DNA from: Papilionanthe hookeriana x Papilionanthe teres
Lineage: Eukaryota > Streptophyta > Magnoliopsida > Asparagales > Orchidaceae
Assembly: GCA_022702705.1 (NCBI GenBank)
Contig: CM040424.1
Location: 137,007,665 to 137,071,664 of the forward strand
Direction: 5' to 3'
DNA length: 64,000 nucleotides
The stretch's first letter is position 1. Each line of letters begins with the position of its first letter. The position numbers and the translations under genes are program-made. This document shows, piece by piece, positions 23,462 through 34,129 of the stretch. The notes under the pieces are model-generated. The model ran no database searches. It was not told the origin of the DNA and saw nothing but the letters and a program-made list of their open reading frames with translations.

Positions 23462-23878
23462 TCTTGTTCATGTATTTATAAGGAGGAGTTATTTGTTAAA
23501 AGAGTCATTCATTAGAGGGTTTGTTTACTTAGAACGGAATGTTCAAAGGTGTAGAGAAGGTAATGAATCTGATTCAGAGTTGGAAGGGAAAAGAAGGTCT
23601 TATGCAAGACTTCTCGACTCGAAGGATCACTCCTAAACTAACACCTATTGGGGGTCCACCCCACCTCAGAAATGAGGCGAAAGGATTTCGGAACCTCTCT
23701 ATTTGGGGGTGTCTAAACAGTGGCTCCTAAATCCAAGAGAATGTTGGCTATACTCGTTCAAGGTAGAAATGAACATAGTATTCCAACGGAAAGAAGGGTA
23801 GCTTGATCCACGAGGGACATGGATACACTACCGATTTTTGAAAGCAGAATTGTCTGATTAAAATGGAGAGAGGAATTG
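23462..23878 (-). promoter_or_regulatory. Untranslated leader with complementarity element
   Basis: About 415 bases between the primer site and ORF1, without coding sequence. It shares clear blocks with the leader of LTR-B's element (52189-52446): GGAGCCACTGTTTAG and TGGGGTGGACCCCCAATAGG. The bases at 23641-23658 are an 18-nt perfect complement of 10865-10882 next to the 3' LTR. Just before it in the sense direction lies a small hairpin (CCTCA-TTTC-TGAGG), and GGGG-TGGA-CCCC can form another. Packaging, dimerisation and RNA circularisation are plausible roles by inference. Confidence 0.65.
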
Positions 23879-23896
23879 TCCCCAGCGGAGTCGCCA
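23879..23896 (-). other. Primer binding site, tRNA-Arg type
   Basis: In the sense direction TGGCGACTCCGCTGGGGA starts 6 bases after the 5' LTR end. It is complementary to a tRNA 3' end reading ...AGCGGAGUCGCCA, which as I recall is a plant tRNA-Arg, the usual Ogre primer. The equivalent site 52171-52188 differs by one base. Confidence 0.88.
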
Positions 23897-24209
23897 GAAA
23901 TATGTCGGCATATTTTTTAGGTTTGTGTATTTTATTTTGAAAAGGGAATCGCCTAACAGAAATTGTCGGCGAATTTTTAATTTAATTTAAATAAATAACT
24001 TGAAAAGTAGTATTTGATTTTGAAAATAATTTTAAATTTGAAAATTTTAAGATATGAAATCAAACTGATCTCACATCCCGAATAGTTCACATAAACGAGC
24101 ACCGCACCACAAACCGTGTATCTATCCCTAAGGATAGACATACTGCTTGATGGTGGGGCTCGATTAAATAAACTAGAAGATTTGTGACATCCGTTTGGTC
24201 TGCGAACCA

Positions 24210-24217
24210 ATTTTATA
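24210..24217 (-). promoter_or_regulatory. Conserved TATAAAAT box near the LTR end (candidate promoter 1)
   Basis: TATAAAAT in the sense direction, about 310 bases before the end of the 5' LTR, within GGCTTATAAAATTGGTTCGC. The same context occurs in every LTR of the family here that reaches this point (3732-3739, 2352-2359, 51843-51850). Its conservation in the diverged LTR B is the main support; the start site itself is not visible. Confidence 0.45.
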
Positions 24218-26009
24218 AGCCGACAAATTCCCCTGTTTAATATGAAAACATTAAACAGGGTTTATATTACCTGGGTTCTTTATAATTACCTATAAGGGCA
24301 AGCCCCTATAGTTAATTACATCTTAAGTGACGGGAATCACCTAAGAAAACTCTCGATAATAATCAGTAATTCTACTCTCAAGAATTTCAAAGTTTAACTT
24401 TTCAAGGGATTGAATTTTGGAATTTCAATAGGGAATGGATCAAATTTGGAAGATTTTATTTTAGGAATTCAAAGGAAGAAAGGTAGGAGAAATCACAGAT
24501 TCGAAGCGAATTTCGGTAATTTCCCGACTATCCTATTGTTTGGCTTAGATTTAGGAAAGTCCTAATGTTTATTTAATGTTTTAATCTTGCCAATTTTAAT
24601 TAATTAGGACTTATATTCGTATGACATGATCATACAAATAGCCTCGAAGATATGAGGGTTTATGTCGTACTAAACGACTACCTCGGAGTCCTAAGACCGA
24701 TTAGGGCTTAATTTACATGACATAATCATGCAAATGCCTAACAAAAGGTTGAGGATTTATGTTGCACTAGGCAAACTACCTCGAAATCCTATGGTTTGGT
24801 TATTTAATTCTAAGAAAGTTTTGCTGAAGTAGACTCAGGTTTTGCAGATGACGATGGCCGTGCTGCCCACCATGCTCCGAGCTCCTTGTTGTTGCAGAGG
24901 TTTAGTTATAGAAGTCATAAATCAGGAGATGAGAAAAGTGTTTTGGTTTAGAGAAATTCTTAATTTCCGAGTGTTTTTTATTTTTTAATTAAAACAAATC
25001 TTAAAGTTGATTATAACAACACCGGTTAAGATCCCACGGTTCCATCCTTCCGGCATCGTTACTTTTATCGGATTCACTTAGTCCAGATGAATTTGCTAAA
25101 CTCAAATAAATGAGTTCCACACTTTCATTTAAACCGTGGGAAATCCCGTTAGCAACACGTAGGTTACATCATCCGAGGTATTCCCGATCATCCAACAAGA
25201 TGTTTTAATTTAGTTGTAGTTGTAGTTTTGTATTCTGTTTGTGATTAAATTTTGAGTTGTTTTATATTTTGAAATGTTGTGGCGGTGAATTTTATCTTGC
25301 AATGACTTTTAATTTAGTTTTGGTTTCAGTTTTAGGGACTATCCTAAAGGTGTGGGTTTTCATGCAATAGTTGTTTATCATACAAGAAAAGTAAAGTGCA
25401 TTTGCGATTAAATAAATTGCAATAAGGTAAATTGCAATAAAATAAAAGAGTACCTGGAGGGTCTTCCCGTCATCCCAAGCTGCACTTAAACATAATTTAG
25501 AATATTTAAGCAAGTTCCTAGGTAAAGCTAAGGGAAGAGTTATGGTTTTCTACCAAATTCCTAATCCTATAGCTTAGTCATTTCCTATGACGTCTAGATT
25601 CTTGTGTTTTGGTTTGAGGATGATTTTCTTCATCAAAGAACAATTAAGTTTAATTGTTCTTATAAGTATCCTATCATATTGAGAAAGTGCTTAAGAAGAA
25701 TCTTAAACATCTTTTCAATACTGTTAGGATTGTTTTAAGTCCAAATGAATTTAATTGATCGAGTGAAGTAATCGTCCGAGGATTCAAGTTTCATTATTAT
25801 CTTGTCAGCTGAACTAGGACATTTGAATATCCTATAGGTGAAGTAACATTTCATTTAACGTTCTATTTAGGAGTTATGACAACCAAAGCTTTCAAGGACA
25901 AATTGGTGTTCAAATGGTTTGTGATTTAATTTCGATTATCGGATTTAAATTTGGAATAGTTGTTCAAGTTACTTTATATTTAATTTCTTTATGTTCTAGG
26001 TGATGTTAT

Positions 26010-26390
26010 TTAATTCAATTTAATTTAACTTTAATTTAATTTAATCTGGTTTAGCTTTTAATTTTAATTTAATTTTGATTTTTTTAATTTTTAATTTTAA
26101 TTTTAATTTTAATTTTAATTTTAATTTTATTTGATTTTATTTTATTTTAATTTAATTTAATTTAATTTAATTATTTTTTAATTTATTTTAATTTAATTTA
26201 ATTTAATTATGTTTTAATTTAATTTAATTTAATTTAATTTAATTTAATTATTTATTTTTTTAAATTTAATTTAATTTAATTTAATTTAATTTATTTGATT
26301 TAATTTAACTTAATTTATTTAATTTGTTTGATTTAATTTAATTTAATCTTTAATTTAATTTTTTATTTTTAATTTTAGTTTAATTGAAAA
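26010..26390. repeat. TTTAA pentamer low-complexity tract (5' LTR)
   Basis: Counterpart of the tract at 5510-5880 in the other LTR, with a slightly different arrangement of the TTTAA runs. Confidence 0.85.
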
Positions 26391-29003
26391 TTTAAAAAGA
26401 GTTTAATAATTTAACTTTTTAATTTAATTTTAATGATTAAGTCCTTTAACATTTTAAAACTTAAATTTGAATTATCATTTTTAATTAGGAAATTAAATAT
26501 TATTGAGATGATTAATTTAGGGATTCTTAAATTAAAGAACAAATCTCTTCCTAATAATAATATCCCTATTTAATAATTCCAACTTTATTATTCTTCCAAA
26601 TTTAATCAATTATTTAATTAAAGTTTATTTCAATTATTTTCAAATTGTTTAGTAGGTTTCTACCCCTTAATTATTTAAATTTCAATCATCCAAATCAGAT
26701 TAAGATCAAATATTTTACTCTTTAATTTTATTAAACCTAAAGTTTTAATTAGGGGTTAAAATTTTAATTACCATTTTGCCCTTCAAGCTTAATAATTTCA
26801 TAACTTACTAAATTGAGCTTAAATGAACTTGAAGTTTTTATGAGACTTCACTCATATGCCAATAAAGACATGAGAGGAGAAAATGTGATTTTTCTGTATT
26901 TAATTTATTTATGTAATTATTTTTGGTAAAAAATAGAGATTTCCAAGGAAAATGTAATAACATGACCAAGGGAAAGTTTCTATCCCTAAGAAAATTATGG
27001 GACATTCCTAATTACCAGAGGACCACTTGGACCAATTTTGGTGATTTTTTGAATTATATTATTTTTATTAAAATTATTTTAAATTTTGGAGTATTAATTG
27101 ATTTAAAAATAAAACAAAGGTTGAAAAATGAATTTTATATTTTTCAAAAATCTCTCTGATATCAAGGAAATCAGAGAATCAATTTTTACAATTTTTTGAT
27201 TTTTCTTTGATTTATTAGAATTATTTTAGTGAAAATGCTAAAAAATACATTTTTTTTAATTTTAAAATTACCTTAGGGCTTTAAAATTTAATATCTCATT
27301 AAATAGACCTGAGAAAAATACGCGGTTTGTTCCTAAGTGCTTAAAATTCAAAATGTGACATTTTGGTGAATTTTATTATTTTTGTGATTTTTATTATTTT
27401 TTAATTATTAAAATATTAAAATAATACCAAAACATCAACTTTTTTAGAAAATTGAAATTTTAATTTTCTTAAATTCCCCAGATATCAGAGAGGCTCCAAA
27501 ACCAATTTGGTGAATTTTTGAAAGGTATTTTGAAAGTTATGAATTTTTGAAATTCAAATTGGCTAAATGACTTAATCAACCCATTTAGTAGAGCTAACCA
27601 AGTACAATCGACCTCAAATTTTTATCGTGAACTCCTCCGATCCTAAAGGTCAGTGGAGAATTGATTTCAAGTCAATTTGATGTATGGTTAACTCTAATTA
27701 ATTAAGGAGCTATTTTGGGTGTTTAAGCCAATTAGGGTTATTTTCAATAAACTAATCCAAAATCTATTTTTCCTAGGGTCCTCTGGTCATAAGAGACATC
27801 ACCAAATTTTCCTAGAATTTATTTCACAACATGCTAATTATTGGAATTAAAATACTCAAAACAGCAACATGAATTTGAAAAATCAATAACTTCTCATAGG
27901 AAGGGCCTCTGACTTTGGAAAATTCAGGGAATGTTCCCAAATTCAGAGGCTTCAAAAGCCCTATGGTCTCATGCCATGGTGAATTTTCTATATGTATGGA
28001 GAATTAAAATAATGCAGAAGGGAAATAAATCACTAAAAATAAAATACTTGACGAAATTAAATGATTTCTTTTCCACATTATTCTCTTCTGTTCACTGAGC
28101 AAGAGGGTATTTTTATTTTTTTTTTCTGATTTTTCTACACAAACTTATGGATTTTTGAAGTTTAGGGAATTAAATAAATCAGAAAATACCCTAATTTTCT
28201 ATTTATCCACGCGGCGCCGCGTCAACCTCGGTAGCTCCGAAATGCCGCGTGGCGCTCCCTGATTCGACGCTGCCATCTGACTCAGCGCTCCGGGGGCCCG
28301 CTGTGTCGTTCCATCTCCTGATCCGGCGCGATCCTGGCCGTCCGTCCGCGCGTGTATTAAATGAAAGGCATCCGTTCATCATCCCCAAGCCTCCTAGCCC
28401 GAGAACCGTCCGTCTTCTAGGCCTAAGATCTCACTCGATACTCGATGGATTTTCGTGTTCTTTTGCTCTATGGATTCATCTCGAGAAGACGAACACATCC
28501 ATACGGTTTATGTGGCATGAAATTGACTCAATAAAAATGGAGAATGTTCACAAGCTCGGGAAGAAGAGTGAGGCCATACCTTTGCTCAGAGAAGTGTGGC
28601 TTCGATCTGAGGGTTGTGTCACCTTCGATTGGATCCCAGCAAGCTCCAGATGAAGTCTCCTGGTCTGGTGAATTGCTTAGCTATGAAAGTGACCACAACC
28701 GATCACAAAGCTTGGAGGCTGGAGCAAATGGGTGGCCTGGAGATGGGGCTTTTAGTGGGAAACTTCTCCTCTTGGTCCAGGTGAAGGTGTAGGACCGGTC
28801 CAATTCGAGGATTGGCTCACTGTGGCAAGGTGTCCTGGTTTTGGGTGAAATTTCGGTTGAGAAATTGGATTCGTTGGTGGGGATTAGGGCAAATTGACAC
28901 TGGGGATCAACTCGCTCTAAGTATGGAGAAGGGTTTGGAACAATTTTGGCGAGTTTCGGCAAGGTTTGTGCAACTCTCCTCTCATGGCCGTGAGGGGATC
29001 GGG

Positions 29004-29011
29004 TTTAAATA
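29004..29011 (-). promoter_or_regulatory. TATTTAAA box at the edge of the GC-rich island (candidate promoter 2)
   Basis: TATTTAAA in the sense direction, in CCACCTCTATTTAAACCCGA, about 2.3 kb into the LTR. Its counterparts are 8511-8518 (other LTR), TTATTTAAG at 43357-43365 (LTR A) and CATATAAC at 47287-47294 (LTR B), each followed about 20 bases later by CATG. If this is the start, U3 is about 2.3 kb and R-U5 about 5 kb. Both TATA candidates could be used; the sequence does not decide. Confidence 0.45.
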
Positions 29012-31353
29012 GAGGTGGCTGGAGGGCCTCACAGGGATGGCCAAGGGTTGGGATCAGCTACTCTGGGCATGGGAAGAACTGCCATGGTGGCCATTGGGCA
29101 TGGGGCAGCTCAGCAAGGTGGAATTCCAAAGTTGGCTCACATGTGAGCTCTCGGGTGTGGTGTTTTCCGGCGACTCGGTGGTCGGCCGGCCAGGAACCGG
29201 TCACCATCTTGTTCGAGTGGGTCGGAGCTGGGGTTTAGTGTAGGCGATTGGCAAATGCCATGTGTAAAAGGCTTAGATTAGAATGGAATGGGGGAGGGCT
29301 CATTTTGGCTCAAATTGGTCAACCCATCCATTTGGGCTAGGTGCACCACCCAAGGCTTGGTTTAGGCTGAATAGAAAGTGATTTAGGTCGGCTTAATCGG
29401 TGGGGAATGGTCACCATCCAAGTACAATTAAGCTTAAGCAAGGTTTAGTGGAATCATGGGAGTGGTTAATCACCTTTAGGAATTAAGGAAAGAGTCTCCT
29501 CCTTTTGCCCAAAATGGCATGGTGACATGTAAAGAGGCTCTCATGGCTTCCATGTGGCTCATGCATGGCTTCATGGCTCATCTTTGGCTTGGGAAAAGTT
29601 AAGTCAATTTCATGGAAATGGATTTAAGAAAAATTTTGGTATTTTGATGGGAATTTGTATGGGGCTTAATTTGGAATGGCTTCATGATGAATTTTCAAAC
29701 TTAGGGATTGATTTTAATTAAGGGTGTGATGAGAAGAATTTGTCATATGGGCTTTAGCATGAAATTTGGGCTTTTAGGAAGGTTTCATGTAAGTGGGCTT
29801 TTGGTTTAAAAATAGATTTATGGATGGGAATTTTTTAGAAGTTTGGGCCAAATAATTGTTGGGTTTAGCTCATGGATGTGTCATGAGTGATTTGAAGCAA
29901 ATTGAGAGTGATTTGGGTTTGAATTGGGTTGAATTTGAGCTTCTTTGGTGAATGGGCTAATATGGGTCAAATTGGGCTAACTTGGGCCAATATTGGGCTA
30001 GGGTTGAAATTGATGTAAAATAAATGTTGGAAAATGTTTATGGGAGTGTTTCAAAGAGGTTTTGGCTTTGGTTGGGTTTTGATTTTGGGGTTTGGGCTTA
30101 TTTGGGTTAGGTTTGGGTTTAGGTCAAAATTGGGCTTTTTAGCTTTGGGTTGGATTTGAGTGGGGTTTGGGTCTAAATTTTGGACAAATCATGTTAGGGT
30201 TTTGTTTGTAGGGATGTTAAGGAAGGTTTAGAAAGGATTTGGGGTTAATTGGAGTTGAATTGGGTGAGTTTGGGTTAGGTTTGGGTGATGGGTCCAAATT
30301 GGGCTTTAAGGCCAAAAGTGAAATTGGATCCAAATGTCAATCAAATTGGACTTGGATTTGGTCTAGATTGGTGTTGGGAATGTTGAATTGAAGTTTAAAT
30401 TTGAATTGGACCAGAATTTGGGTCAATTGGGTAGGTTTGGTTTGACATTGGGTTCACTTTGGGTTAAAATGGGTCAAATTGGGGGTTTTAATAAAAGTAG
30501 GGTAAATTGACAAAATTGGCTCATGGTGTAGTTGAACGAAATGAAATTGGGAATATTTGGGATTTTCTGGAATTTTCTGGGAATTTTCTGAATTTTTGGA
30601 TTTTTGGGTCAAGAGGGGTATTTTGGGAATTTGGAGGGTATTGGGAGGTATTTTTGGAATTTTTGGTATTTTTGGGTATGGATGATCAATTTGAGTGGAG
30701 AGAAATGTTTAATAATGGTTTTGGGGAATTTTGGGTGATTTGGAAATTTTGGAGGATTTCAAGGGTTTTGGGTAGGCTAGGCGGGTGTAGGGTCCCGGGG
30801 GTCAAAAATTGAAAATTTGGAAAATTGAAGATTGGGTGAATATAAGTGGAATAAAATCATTTTGGTTGATCCTTGAAGCCATATCAAGCCCACATGAGCC
30901 ATGAAGGGACTCATTTGAGGCATTCACTATGTTGTTCCTAACCCTCTTAGCCAAGGGCTTAGGGGTTAAGGACCATCCATGTGAGTCACCTTTATGAGTC
31001 AGGAGGTCAAGTTAGGTATGGGTGTGCTTCTAGTATGTGTGTGAAAGTGTAGTGTATAGGTCTAGTGTGTGTGTATGTCAGCCCTTCACCAGACCAGGCC
31101 ACCCAGGGCAGTCCTAAGGCCAAAGAGTCCTATAGGAACTCATCCTTTAAACTTCCACATTTGATTTCAACCCTCTAGGTGATTAGGGGTCTACAATCAA
31201 GTTTGTGGAGTTTGCAGGGAGTTAAGAAGTGGTTTGAATTTCTAAGTGGTGGGTCCCAATTCTAATCCTCTAAGACAGTCAAAGGAAAAGCCTAAGGCTA
31301 GATCCTAGGTACTAAAGAGAGAAAAGAAGACCTCATTAAAAATGAGGTCAATA

Positions 31354-31358
31354 ATGGG
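31354..31358. repeat. Target site duplication ATGGG, right copy
   Basis: Matches 3420-3424. Together the two copies bracket the giant element exactly. Confidence 0.9.
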
Positions 31359-33157
31359 ATTGGGAATCACATGAAGAGGACTACAACTTTTTCTCATACG
31401 TTCAATAAGAAGATGTAGAGCAGCCACGGATCGAGCAAACAAGAGAAGGGCCTACTACTCCACAAACAAAATTAACTACAAATACTCAAAGTGACTCATC
31501 ATCATCAAATTCAACAGAAAAATCAAGTGAAAGAGTACTGCGCTTCAGAAGATTACAAAATCTTTATGAGGTAACTAACAATCAAGATAATCATACTCTT
31601 TATTGTCTCTTTGTTGACTGTGAGCCCATGAATTTTCAAGAAGCCATACAAAGCAAGAAGTGGAAAGATGCAATGGATGAAGAAATCAAGGCAATCGAGA
31701 AGAACGACACATGGAAGCTAGCTTCACTTCCAAAAGGGCACAAGGCAATTGGTGTGAAATGAGTGTACAAAGCAAAGAAGAATTTCAAAGGAGAAATTGA
31801 AAGATACAAGGAAATATTGATGGCAAAAGGCTACAGACAAAGAGCAGGCATCGACTATGATGAGGTATTTGCCCCTGTTGCTCGATTAGAAACTATTAGA
31901 CTAATTATCTCTTTGACAACCCAAAATAAGTGGAGAATACATCAAATGGATGTGAAATCTGCTTTTTTGAATGGAATACTTGAAGAAATAGTCTACATTC
32001 AGCAACCACCAGGATATGAAGTCAAAGAACAAGGAGACAAGGTTCTAAAGTTAAAAAAGGCTCTCTAAGAGTTGAAGAAAGCACTGAGAGCATGGAATAG
32101 TCGAATAGACAAGTATCTGCAAGAGAAGGGCTTCATAAAGTGTTCTTACGAGCATGCTCTTACATCAAGAATGATGATGGAAATGTCTTAATTGTTTGTT
32201 TAAATGTTGATGACTTGATCTTCACAGGAAATAATCCAAGCATGTTTGAAAAATTCAAAGAAGTGATGACGAAGGAGTTTGAGATGACAGATATTGGGCT
32301 CATGACATATTATCTTGGCATTGAAGTCAAGCAAATAGAAGATGGGATTTTCATCTTTCAAGAAGGTTATGCAAGGGAGACATTGAAGAAGTTCAAGATG
32401 GATAATAGCCAACCTATAAATACTCCTGTAGAATGTGGAATAAAGATATCAAAGTATGATGAGGGAAAAAGAATTGATCCAACTTTTTTCAAGAGTTTGG
32501 TTGGAAGTTTGCGCTACTTGACATGCACAAGGCCAGATATCATTTATGCTATTGGATTTGTCAGTCGCTGCATGGAGACTCAAACTGCTACCCACCTGAA
32601 GACCGCTAAAAGAATTATGCACTATATTAAAGGTACAATTGATTTTGGCTTACTTTACTCATCATCTAACAATTTCAAGATTGAAGGATATAGAGACAGT
32701 GATTGGGCTGGAGACATGGATGATCGAAAGAGCACTACAGGGTTCGTGTTCTTCATAGGAGATACTGCTTTCACTTGGATGTCACAGAAATAACCAATTG
32801 TCACTCTTTTTACGTGCGAAGCAGAGTACGTGGCTGCAACCTCATGTGTTTGGCATGCAATTTGGCTTTGAAACTTATTAAAAGAGTTAAGTTTATCACA
32901 AGAAGAGGCAATCAAGATTTCTATCGGTAGCAAGTCTGCAATAGCGGTAGCAAAGAATCCAGTTTTCCAAGATAAAAGCAAGCACATTGATATGCACTAT
33001 CACTTCATCAGAGAATGCATCGAAAGAAAGGAGATACAAGTGCAGTACGTGAAGTCTCAAGATCAAGTTGTTGATATTTTTACCAAGCCACTCAAAAGTG
33101 AAGACTTTATTAAAATGAGAAGTTTACTTGGAGTCACAAAATCAAGTTTAAGAGGCG
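31354..33157 (+). pseudogene. pol: Ty1/copia pol, reverse transcriptase and RNase H (right half of a split element)
   Basis: Continues the frame interrupted at 3424. It has a hydrophilic linker, then the copia RT start (FQEAIQSKKWKDAMDEEIKA, NDTWKLASLPKG) and a TGA at 31760-31762 where relatives have Trp. Then come YDEVFAPVARLETIR and MDVKSAFLNG, a TAA at 32066-32068, and, after a frameshift, LIVCLNVDDLIFTGN at 32185-32229. The catalytic YVDD reads NVDD. RNase H follows with DSDWAGDMDDRKSTTG, a TAA at 32791-32793, CEAEYVA, HIDMHYHFIRE and DIFTKPL. The end LRGGVEI directly precedes the 3' LTR. At least four faults make it inactive. Confidence 0.95.
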
Positions 33158-33158
33158 G

Positions 33159-33553
33159 TGTTGAAATATAAACTTGATTTTAGTTGTTTAAATAAAGTCT
33201 AATGAGAGCCTCATCTAGAAGCTTATTCTAGAATGTGTGGTAGGTGTAGTAGGTGTGGAATAAATATGTAGTAGGTGTAGAATTATTATATGGTAGGTGT
33301 TGAATTATTGTGTGGTAGGTGGGGAGTTATTGTAACTATTGGATTAGAATTATGGTGGCACAATCCTAGCCATTAATTTAGGAGGTGCCACTAGTATAAA
33401 TAGGGGTGGAGTCTTTGAGTTTGTATCAAGAAAAGAAAATAAAGTGAAGCTTCTTCCATAAATTTCTAGCCTTTGCCAAATCCCAAAAGCCTCTCCATTC
33501 CAACATTGGGAACGTACAGTAGGACATATGATTCTACCATAAAAGTTCAAGCA
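33159..33553 (+). repeat. 3' LTR of the copia element (right end approximate)
   Basis: Starts TGTTGAAATATAAACTTG immediately after a purine tract (AAGTTTAAGAGGCGG). It contains a TATA box (TATAAATAGGGG, about 33395) and AATAAAG downstream. The end is placed at CA 33553 by general LTR size and form. The 5' LTR is outside the window, so the true end could differ by tens of bases. Confidence 0.65.
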
Positions 33554-34129
33554 CTGAGATAATTATGCAATCATATAATAATAAGTAACCTCAAGCATTT
33601 ACTGTGACTCCTTATTTGTTAGTTTTGGTTGCGGCTTAAGTGCTACATGAGAAACTGTAAATAAAAAATTATAAGAGAAAAAATATATATAGCAAGGCCC
33701 ATTGATTGTATGGTATAAAATGCATGAGGCATGATGTCCAATTTTTCTAGATTTATGTTTTCAAACTTATAGCAAAACAAGTCACATATCTACTTTGATA
33801 AAGTTGCCCACCTGATTAGGCTTGAGCTTTTGTGCCTATGCCAATCTTGGTGAGTAGGATTGAGCTTTTATTAATGAAGTATACTTTAGCCATTGATGAG
33901 TAAAGGATATCTAAGTGTACTAGATTTGGACGAGCTCTTAATGAGTTCAAGAAGTTCAGAATGACTTGAGCAAGTTTACCACGAGGTCAATGAGCTAAAG
34001 GTGAATTAAAATTTATCTCTATTATCTTAAATAAATCATGTTGATCATCTAGAAATTGTCAAGTTATTGGACTTTTGGGATATATAAATAAACATTTTGT
34101 TAGAAGAATATCTTATATATTTGAAAAGT
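33554..34129. other. Unassigned AT-rich sequence
   Basis: No motif recognised. The right end may be badly decayed Athila pol continuing from the next feature. Confidence 0.4.

Larger units (their letters stand above)
3425..31353 (-). mobile_element. Giant Tat/Ogre-like Ty3/gypsy LTR retrotransposon carrying an AlkB-domain gene
   Basis: The element is about 27.9 kb, with LTRs of 7438 and 7451 bp and an internal region of about 13 kb coded on the minus strand. Order in the sense direction: 5' LTR (31353 to 23903), primer site, leader, ORF1, gag, protease, reverse transcriptase/RNase H, archaeal-type RNase H, integrase, module plus AlkB gene, satellite-bearing 3' UTR, 3' LTR (10862 to 3425). 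The dual RNase H, the extra ORF before gag, the tRNA-Arg-type primer site and the tandem repeats before the 3' LTR are known traits of Tat/Ogre elements. The LTRs look about 97% identical in the lines compared, so the insertion is fairly young. The genes nevertheless carry many small frameshifts. The ATGGG target duplication is intact. Confidence 0.93.
23903..31353 (-). repeat. 5' LTR of the giant element
   Basis: Direct repeat of 3425-10862, 7451 bp. The sense-direction start is TATTGACCTC where the partner has TGTTGACCTC, so one terminal base has mutated. It repeats every feature of the partner: terminal hairpin (31330-31349), GC island (28200-29240), pentamer tract (26010-26390). Candidate TATA boxes lie at 29004-29011 and 24210-24217. 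Sampled lines differ by about 2-4% from the partner. No gene beyond LTR sequence is seen. Confidence 0.93.

Noticed and set aside
23879..23896. A tRNA gene fragment
   Set aside because: Only the 18 bases complementary to a tRNA 3' end are present, at the exact primer-site position after the LTR.
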